From positions 1,218,282-1,282,281 of the forward strand of contig OY365809.1 in assembly GCA_959347315.1 (NCBI GenBank): a stretch of DNA of 64,000 nucleotides, read 5' to 3'. Source of the DNA: Bimastos eiseni (Eukaryota > Annelida > Clitellata > Crassiclitellata > Lumbricidae). Position 1 is the first letter of the stretch. Each line of letters opens with the position of its first letter. A program made the position numbers and the translations under genes. Below the pieces are notes generated by a model. That model had not been told where the DNA came from, did not search any database, and worked only from the letters and a program-made list of their open reading frames with translations. Below are positions 56,745-64,000 of the stretch, in pieces.

Positions 56745-57110
56745 AAGGGAGTGAATTGAGAAGGATTGAAGGAAGTGGGAAATGGAGGATTACGTGGAGG
56801 CGATGAAGGACGGAGGAGTTATGGGTATGGGAGGAGGAGGAAGAGGGTAGAGAGAGAGAGATGGAGGACTACGGGAGGGAGGTGGATAAGGAGATGAAAG
56901 AGGAGGAAGTAGAAGGGAGAGGCTGTGGAGAAAGAGGGCGTGAGGAAATGAATGAGGGCGAGGAGATGGATGGATTGAGAAGGAAGGCGAAGAGAGGGCT
57001 TATCATGAGAATACGAGGAGGGGAATGGTTGTAGGAAGAGCAGGAGAAGCAGGAAATGGAGGAGATGGTGAGGAGGAATGAGGAAAAGAATGGGACGGAG
57101 TCGTACTTTG
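56745..57110. repeat. Purine-rich (GGA/GAGGA) tract
   Basis: About 365 bp strongly biased to G and A on the + strand. Confidence 0.85.
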
Positions 57111-57114
57111 TGAT

Positions 57115-58270
57115 TGAGAATTCAACAATCAAGCAACATTGAAAACGTCGATATATGGAGATGTCGTATAGTTCTTCTTGAACTGCTCCGTCCCGGGCAG
57201 AAACCTGCTTCCAATTACGATATTGTTCTTGATCAGCACTATACGCGTCTTTTAACTTTTGTAATCAATAAATTCAGAGAATTTGTACCACGCTGCGTCA
57301 AACGAAAAAACTTTTAGTATGTACAAAAAGCAATTCTATGCTCGTCGTCAAATAAGAAAAATGACAAATCAATCGAAACGAATAGATAGCTCCTCATTAG
57401 CCATATGAGTTGGAAGCAGATGCCAGCTAGGCTGAGATTCATTTGGTGGGTTAATTGGACGGTGGACTGTTCCAATGATTGGCCTCTATCCATTGAATAA
57501 TTTTAGCAATTTCCTAACGATTTCATTCTAGCAGCTCTTTGTAAATCGCTGTGCTATTTAAATCCATATATAATACATGATAATTTCATAATGCACTCTG
57601 CACAAAGTTCATAAGTGAACCGCATTACGACAATCAGTAGGACAACCAAATGTCCAATTTACCCATATATCATTAATCGCAACCTACCTGTCGCCAGCTT
57701 CGAACTTATTCTGGCTAATAGGTCGCTAACTATCGGATCTATCCGTTTCTATTGATTCAATTCCAATATTCTAGAACCTGGGCAAACACTGTAGGAGAAG
57801 TCTTCAGGCAACCACAAAATAAGTATTAAGCTGATGTACGAAAACTCACAATTAGCTCGTAATGATATGTTAGATTGAGGATCTTGTAAATCTGCTGGGA
57901 GCGTAATGATCGGCGCCTTGTAACTGGGACGTTGTAATCGTAAACTCTACGCTGGTCACTCGAAAGCCAAAGCAAAGCACCAGCGTGTTCACAGGCGCTG
58001 CATCCAGTTAGAGCGGTTCTCCAAAGATTAGTTAGAAATAGGTCAGAGTCCTTTCCAGGGTGTCAGAGGTTGTAGAGTAGCTATTAAGGTGGGTGTCGTT
58101 TTGGTCGATAATTGGAAGGAGGGGTAAAAGTTTTTGAACAGGTGAGACTTCAGTTTTGAGTGGATATCCGGAGGAGTGATGGATAGAGAAGCCTGAGGCG
58201 GAAGATGGTTGGTGATTGAATAGCCCAGCTGTGATTGGCATGACTCTTAATCCTTTTGTTTTGTTAATCA
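57115..58270. other. Unique-looking intronic sequence with one repeat fragment
   Basis: 57976-58013 (AAGCACCAGCGTGTTCACAG) belongs to the repeat also seen at 15650 and 34580. No gene. Confidence 0.45.
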
Positions 58271-58277
58271 TCGACAG

Positions 58278-58654
58278 GTGACCCTGAGAAGAAAGTGTTC
58301 ACGGCCCGTGCCACCATCTGGTCGATGTTCTCTCTCCAGGTCAACTGGTCTTGGAAGCCCTGGGTCTGCCAGGGCAAGTGGGTGAGACAGATCTGCATAT
58401 TCGGCGTTGGGGACATGCCGTGGCTCTATGAGAGACCAGAGCTCTTCGTCAACAAATTCCATAGCGACTACCAATGGATCGGATACGACTGCATGGAGGA
58501 GTTGATCTTCAACAGGACCATGGTCTTATCGACCAAAAGCCAGCCGCTACTCAACACCACCTACTACAAGAATCTGTCGTTCGTCCGCCACAAAGCTACG
58601 CTGGTCCATTCGGTCAACGACACCCTGGACTACCTGCGACGAAGAAACAGTTGA
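58278..58654 (+). CDS. GCNT-like transferase, coding exon 3 (residues 404-528) and stop
   Basis: Acceptor CATCGACAG|GTGACC; TGA at 58652-58654. It contains WKPWVCQGKWVRQICIFGVG (429-448) and LFVNKFHSDY (459-468), then DCMEEL. Arg440 and Lys463 align with Arg378 and Lys401 of mouse C2GnT-L, the basic residues that replace a metal ion in binding the UDP diphosphate. Cys434, 443 and 475 complete the eight disulfide cysteines of the family. After Cys475 there are about 53 more residues with possible sequons (N482, N496, N502), whereas GCNT1 ends about 15 residues after its equivalent. No AATAAA was seen in the next kilobase; an ATTAAA lies at 59716. Confidence 0.93.
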
Positions 58655-59780
58655 CCAAAGTGGCGACTGTGACGTCTCGTTCCTCTACAGTCAATCTACA
58701 AGTCGTTCAATTCCTATTCTCCAGTTTATATAGCGCATTTTGCAGTTGTCGATCAACTATGAAACAGTTTGAGTGTCCCGTGTCCTAACTCGTAGCAGGA
58801 AGTCCCCTGACTCGAGGATGTCTAGAGAGGTGGATACGATTCCAATGGTGTGGACTTAGAAAGTAATGACTCGTGAGTCCAGTTTGATGTTGTAAGGATT
58901 TCCTGATGTAAGGCAGAATTTACGCCTACTTCTGACATTGAACATTGCAGTTTAAGAACAACAAACGGTTTGCAGATGAATTCTAGTCTTTTGAAAAATG
59001 GCCATGGTAGTCTGATGTGGATATGAGATATTCTTGCATTTATCTGTTGGTTGGGAGATAGAGTTTGAGGTTGAGTACTGATATGGAGCAGTGCATTTAA
59101 AAGATATCATTATTGTAAACTCTGAATATTGAATGTGACACTTGAAACTGAGCGGAGGAGGACACAGGTCTACGCATCAGGTCAGAGGGGTTGTCCAGAG
59201 GGTGGTCAGAAGTAGATCGTGTAGATCCTAGTCTGGTTTTAGGGAGTCCAGAGAGAGAGAGAGACAGAGACAGACAGACAGACAGACAGAGAGGGAGAGA
59301 AAGTAGGTAGAAGAGCCACTATGGAGAATGTTGTTTAGGTCGAGAAGGATCAGAATCAGATGAATTAGTTGAGAGTGGAAAGATAGATGGATGAATAAGG
59401 GAGCCCAATGGAGGCAGATGTTGGTGGGTTGTACTGGGGAAGAATTTGCAAATCTCAGCGGGGATATATAATATACATCTATACTTATAAATTCAATCTT
59501 CTTTCTGGGTAGATTGAACAATGGGAAGATGGTTGAATCGTTCCACTCTGGCACAAAGATTAGAAGGAAGAGTTGAGGCTCAACAGCCCATGAGGTTGAC
59601 TAGTCCTTCCATTCGCTAGGTGGGGCATTGGTAAAATGAGCAGCAGTACAGATGGGTGATCCAAAGCGACAGCTTTACAGTATTTGTGTCAAAGTTGGTG
59701 AATCGTAGCTTGTCTATTAAAATTGCAATGTTAGTGAATTGCACAATGACTGATTTGCAATTTGACTTAACTCCCTAAAT
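58655..59780 (+). other. Probable 3' UTR and flanking sequence
   Basis: Contains TTATATAGCGCATTTTGCAG (58724), a dispersed fragment also at 34375, and a GACA run (59253-59300). The 3' end of the transcript cannot be fixed from sequence. Confidence 0.4.
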
Positions 59781-59787
59781 CGGATAT

Positions 59788-60568
59788 GGGGCCGTCCATA
59801 TATGATGTCACGCATTTTTGGACAATTTTTGATCCCTCCCCGTTCGTCAAATGTCGTCACAAATGCCATGACCCCTCAAATACGATGTCACAAAGCTCTT
59901 ACCCCTCCCCTCTGAAAAAGCCCGATGTCCAGAATGTAATGCAAGTTTTCTTATAATTCTCTAATAAGTAATAATAACTATACAAATATTTGAAACTATA
60001 ATGGTAGAACGGAGAAAAATGGAGAATTGTGACAATCGTGTGCATTCGCTAAGATGGAAGGCTCTGGCATTTTATTATTTAATAAAATGTTTAATACTAA
60101 TAACTCGAAACGATCCAAAACTTTATGCCTCTCCATTCTCCCACGGTGAAGCAAAATATTATTTACTCCATGGAGGATCACTTCATGGAATAAATAATAT
60201 CCAATCCGTTTCATCGACTTTCTGCAGCCCGTGCGTTTTGGGGGTGGTGGTAATTGATTCCTTGTTGTGTGTTACAGAATGACTGCCTCGCTTCCAAAAC
60301 CCCAAAATATACAGCGAGTGTACAAGTAGACAATCCAAAAATTAAGAATGCAGTGATCATATTTAGTGTTGTTAAATTGTGGTAACAATTACTGCTAATT
60401 AAGTGGAACTTTTTTAATTGAGTGTAATTTATTAACAAAATTACACATTTTGATGTCTGATGGGACGATGTGACGTCACATCTCGTCGATCCCCTCCCTC
60501 CACACGTCACACCTCGTCCAAAATGTGTGACCCCTCCCTAGGCGCGTGACGTCATTTATGGACGGCCC
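59788..60568. mobile_element. Terminal-inverted-repeat element, 781 bp
   Basis: The left end GGGGCCGTCCATATATGATG and the inverted right end GGGCCGTCCATAAATGACG match over about 20 bp. Subterminal GATGTCAC and GACCCCTCC words repeat on both sides. Flanks read TAT on each side (59785-59787 and 60569-60571). Class uncertain: a 3-bp duplication would suit PIF/Harbinger-like elements, but TAT is not the usual TWA. It contains no transposase. Confidence 0.7.
60156..60200. other. Hairpin inside the 781-bp element
   Basis: ATATTATTTACTCCATG (60156-60172) pairs 16 of 17 with CATGGAATAAATAATAT (60184-60200) across an 11-nt loop. Confidence 0.8.
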
Positions 60569-60569
60569 T

Positions 60570-61225
60570 ATTGCAAAAAATACCCCACCGCAATGGTAAC
60601 CAATTTTTAATCATGGGGTAATAAATAAAATGGCCTTTTGCGATGGTATCGCATTCCATTAGGGACGATTTGCAAAGCAACCCCCACGTCCACAATCTTA
60701 ACCTCCTGCCTTGTTCGGAATCACTATAGGTTGAGGCGCAGTTTAAACAAACAGCAAACCCATAATTCGTCTGCTTCAAACCAAAGTCGTCCAGATCTGA
60801 TCGCATGACGTCCACTGTCGTTTACTCAACTTATGAGCATTTGAGTTTCTAGATCATGGTTTTGTAATGTTTAATCGATTCCAAAGTATTGTTTGCTTCA
60901 CGCTGCTATGCATTCATTTTCAGAGTGCACGGTTTTGAACATTTGAAACTGTATTCCAATATGTTGACGTTTACTGAAAACCGTATTCAGGCCGGTCTTG
61001 CTGCGGCGAATATTTGGATGATTGTACTGATTCCAGTATGTTTGATGGATATTAACGTAGCTGAAGGAACTGATTTTTGCTGCAGTTTAGGCTTTATATA
61101 ATAAATTGTGCTGTTCACGTTTTAGAGCGCCTTTTACTGCTTAGGAACACTTGGCATGAAGCCCAGTGAATGGGTTGAGATCCAAGGCCTCCGATTATAA
61201 AGATGCTTGCACATTTTAAGTGTAC
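60570..61225. other. No gene recognised
   Basis: Short frames without motifs. Confidence 0.4.
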
Positions 61226-61233
61226 TTTGTGAA

Positions 61234-61276
<43 letters not shown>
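61226..61276. repeat. TA dinucleotide tract
   Basis: About 50 bp of (TA)n. Confidence 0.95.
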
Positions 61277-61279
<3 letters not shown>

Positions 61280-61935
61280 GTTTATTTGTATGATACTCCC
61301 TTGCATTAAAATTAATCATTCTTGACACTTTTGAGATTGTTCCCACATTGAGTGAATCCTTTAAATTGGATTTAATTCTTCAAATCATTTTTATGACTTT
61401 TCAATGCACAGAGGTGAAAGTTGACCTAACATCTAATTGCTTTTAGCTCTAGCATCTTTAACTTGTGTTTGGTCGCAAACCGCTTGTAGGCCTACAGCTC
61501 AATTGGTGAACATGAATATATGCGTTAATAAACTATTGCTCTGCGCTTGGCTTTTGAGTGACACTTTAGGAATTGAAAACTGAGATCACAATATCCTGCA
61601 TTCATATTTCGCTTCAAGGCGGTAAGCCTTCAGGTAATCACGACTAATAATTACGATAATTTGTACCGTATTGTCAGTTACTATTTATTTCTATGATTCT
61701 TAACACTGTCAAATTCTTTCCAATTTAATACCCTTCTATTCAATCATGGTTTCATTGTATTATTTTGGTTGTGAGAGCCTCTTTGTGTATAGGCACCACA
61801 TAAATGTGCGCTTTCAATATCACATGTTAAGAGTAATATAGTAAGCAGGTAAGATGTTGGCAGTTAATGTTGCTATACAATATATTAATATCATATTCCT
61901 TACTCTGTTTAAGATCTGTTTTTCATTACTAGTAT
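61280..61935. other. No gene recognised
   Basis: AT-rich unique-looking sequence between two dinucleotide tracts. Confidence 0.4.
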
Positions 61936-61936
61936 G

Positions 61937-61938
<2 letters not shown>

Positions 61939-62007
<69 letters not shown>
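61939..62007. repeat. GT dinucleotide tract
   Basis: About 69 bp of uninterrupted (GT)n. Confidence 0.98.
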
Positions 62008-62008
<1 letters not shown>

Positions 62009-62452
62009 TCAAGATTTGATAATTGAGACCTTAACCATTCTGTTGTCACGTTGTTATTGTTGCTTTAGCATGTGTCTATAGTGGGAAATTAAGCATAGGA
62101 CATCTGTCCTATCTCTGTTCCCATCTCTGCTCATCAGTTAAGCCAATTTGTTAGCTGTCTTGTTGAGGATTTTGAATTTCTGTTGTATCAGCGTTAGGTT
62201 GCCAGTTGTAGCCCCTTAATTAAGATTGTACATTGAGTGTTAATTAGGCATATTATGTCATCGGAAGTTCGTCTTTGTCACTGTTGTTCCTTAAGCAAAT
62301 TTTATTCTTTTTAAGAATGTTATCATGATTACATATTATGAAATCCGAGTACAATAGCTTTGTTGTTACGTTCTTTCTTTAGCCTATGTGTCAAGAATTA
62401 TACAATACTATTAAATAATGTCCTACTGTTGTGTTATCGGTGTCTTCGCGCA

Positions 62453-62590
62453 GAGGCGGCGATCTCGTTAGAGAAGTGGGTGGATCCAATAAGAGTGGTA
62501 AGAAATGTGGGGACAAATAACGTGACCCTTCTTTGCAAATGTGGGGCCCGTGAGGGACTTGTCCCCCTCGACCGCCGGTATCCCGCTCCT
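62453..62590. mobile_element. Degenerate copy of the 46177-46323 MITE
   Basis: The left end CAGAGGCGGCGATCTCG is identical. GTGAGGGACTTGTCCCCCTC near the right resembles the other copy, but the right terminus is decayed and no duplication is visible. Confidence 0.65.
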
Positions 62591-62599
62591 ATCTTTGCC

Positions 62600-63735
62600 T
62601 CACCATCTACAACCAACATGGTTTCCATTAATGTTCTGCAGAACAGCAATTAATTACCTTCACTTACCAATTATCCCCAACTAGCCTTATGGCCTACAGC
62701 CAAGTTTCGCCTAGGATTGGCTTTTCAACAACTTAGCGTGAAATTGCTTCCGTGCAAATGTAGGCGATTTGAAGTGTTCCATAGACGATCGTAATTATTT
62801 TCGTCGCGTTTCATAATAAACGCATGTGATATGTATATTAAATTAGCCCCGCCATCGTACGACGCATTAAATTATCTCTGCTTTTGTATCGTTATGCAAA
62901 TGTATGCATAAATATGAAAACATTACCGGCAGTTCTAGCAATTCGAAAATATATTATAAAAATATAAAAATAGCGGAATTTAAAGTAAACAGCGTGCTGA
63001 AAATACTCATGTTAGCTGTGAAATTGAAACGAACGTCTTGTAGAAATTTAATATTGCTTGAGCGTTCCGTTCGTGAGCCTTTGCGGCCCAAAGAAAAATT
63101 TGATCCTTGGTTTATAGTAAAGATATATTATAGGCATTTTGTTTCACAGGTCTCACTGACAGCGGTCAACGATTAGGAACACGTTTAGTTTATACTAATG
63201 TTGCGCACTTAAGTACCACCTTAACAGAGGCATACGAAATTCAGTAAACAGTTCCATTAATGTCGCATCGTATCATTCAGTCCATACAATCTCATGACCA
63301 AATGCGATATCCGTGAAATACGGTGGACACGTACCTAACGACGACCTTCGCAGTGGCACACCAACTGATTCAATGAGGTTTTCATTGTAGGAGCTTTAGT
63401 TGTGTCCAGTACCAAAAATCCTCAGACATGTCAAACACAAACGTTTTCTTAAAATGCTCCAACACACTTGAACTGGTCCAAAATTCAGAATGAAATCCTG
63501 ACTTTACTCAATCTCTCGGAAATTCATGCCACATGCTGAAAAACCTCATACAAGTCGAGTTCAAGCTCTGTGAGAGAGAAAACGCACCACTCTGTGTACC
63601 CCACACCGTAATTGTAATTAATAACTTCTATAGCGCAGGTGTCTAATGTGAAAGGCATCAACCAATGATGCACCAAAACCAAGCTGTATTCCGAACAACA
63701 TATCCAGAATATCAGTGCGTAAGACGTGTGTGATC
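62600..63735. other. Intergenic / 3' flank of PHD gene
   Basis: No repeat family identified. A 90-codon + frame (62904-63176) has no motif. It may include the 3' UTR of the - strand gene. Confidence 0.4.
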
Positions 63736-63739
63736 GGAT

Positions 63740-63972
63740 TCACTGCAATGTACCACCCTGAGAAGGAATCGTTGTTGGGTAGCTGGACATTGAGACGCTG
63801 CTGCTACACCTGGATCCATCAGATGGTGTAACCACTTGACCATGATCCCTAGAACGACAGAATTGACAGAGGAATTCTTTGTGTTCGGAGACGTCGCGTT
63901 TCGACAGACCGAGACAGAAGTAGTGAAACCACTTCTCGCAGCCGTCGCACTGCACCCACTTGACGGCATTAC
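63740..63972 (-). CDS. PHD-finger protein, last coding exon (partial gene)
   Basis: On the - strand, TTTTCCTACAG (AG at 63974-63973) is a good acceptor. The exon then reads two bases completing a codon, NAVKWVQCDGCEKWFHYFC, GLSKRDVSEHKEFLCQFC, a Ser-rich tail of about 38 residues, and TGA (63742-63740). This is the second half of a C4HC3 PHD zinc finger: Cys3-Cys4 (CDGC), His5-Cys6 (HYFC) and Cys7-Cys8 (CQFC). The first Cys pair must lie in the preceding exon, outside the window. PHD fingers usually read histone H3 tails, and the Trp before the second Cys pair is typical of H3K4me3 binders. A PHD near the C-terminus recalls KDM5 PHD3, but KDM5 has CxxxC where this has CxxC, so the family is unproven. 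Confidence 0.75.
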
Positions 63973-64000
63973 CTGTAGGAAAAGTTTATCACATCGAAAT

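Larger units (their letters stand above)
53834..58277 (+). other. Intron 2 of the transferase coding region (4,444 bp)
   Basis: Phase-1 GT-AG intron; G plus GT complete Gly404. It contains a type II CTAGCTG element, the ATGT/ATAC block and a purine-rich tract. No other gene. Confidence 0.9.

Overview
This is a window of a large, intron-bearing animal genome, almost certainly a marine invertebrate. I lean towards a deuterostome such as an echinoderm, hemichordate or cephalochordate, with low confidence. The reasons are an AT-rich composition, dense microsatellites, many 5'-truncated CR1/L2-like LINE 3' ends with a GCGCTATATAAAT tail, several hAT-type short elements, tRNA-derived SINEs, and an unusually frequent palindrome TAGGCCTA. 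Nothing bacterial or viral was seen (no operons, ribosome binding sites, CRISPR or phage genes).

Only two host protein-coding genes can be supported. The main one is on the + strand: a glycosyltransferase family 14 (core-2/I-branching beta-1,6-N-acetylglucosaminyltransferase, GCNT-like) gene with three coding exons at 39169-40088, 53544-53833 and 58278-58654. Their splice sites and phases join exactly into a predicted 528-residue type II Golgi enzyme that keeps all the residues expected for catalysis. A 5' UTR segment in the same exon (39015-39168) follows a good splice acceptor, so the promoter and first exon lie further upstream. The second gene runs on the - strand from beyond the right edge; its last coding exon (63740-63972) carries the second half of a PHD finger and a stop codon. 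The two genes are convergent.

Layout: 1-38 kb is intergenic or upstream-intronic DNA made of minisatellites, microsatellites (including a 200-base assembly gap beside a long GAA tract at 5.4-5.8 kb), LINE remnants, hAT remnants and MITEs, repeats of unknown class, and one CpG-rich patch (18.66-19.06 kb) that could be a first exon. 40.1-53.5 kb is intron 1 of the coding region, packed with nested transposable elements (two copies of a CTAGCTG-hairpin element, hAT elements with intact 8-bp target duplications, LINE tails, a tRNA-derived SINE). 53.8-58.3 kb is intron 2, holding another CTAGCTG-type element and a 1.35 kb ATGT/ATAC block that reverses strand near its right end. 58.7-63.7 kb is the convergent intergenic space with an 0.8 kb terminal-inverted-repeat element, a GT tract and a MITE.

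Most open reading frames here arise from simple repeats and were not called. The most interesting unexplained material is repeat biology: two families sharing a CTAGCTG start plus a short GC-rich hairpin, an approximately 85-bp family present eight times, a 325-340 bp family present as a tandem pair and a single copy, and the TAGGCCTA excess. I found no convincing new multi-gene system.
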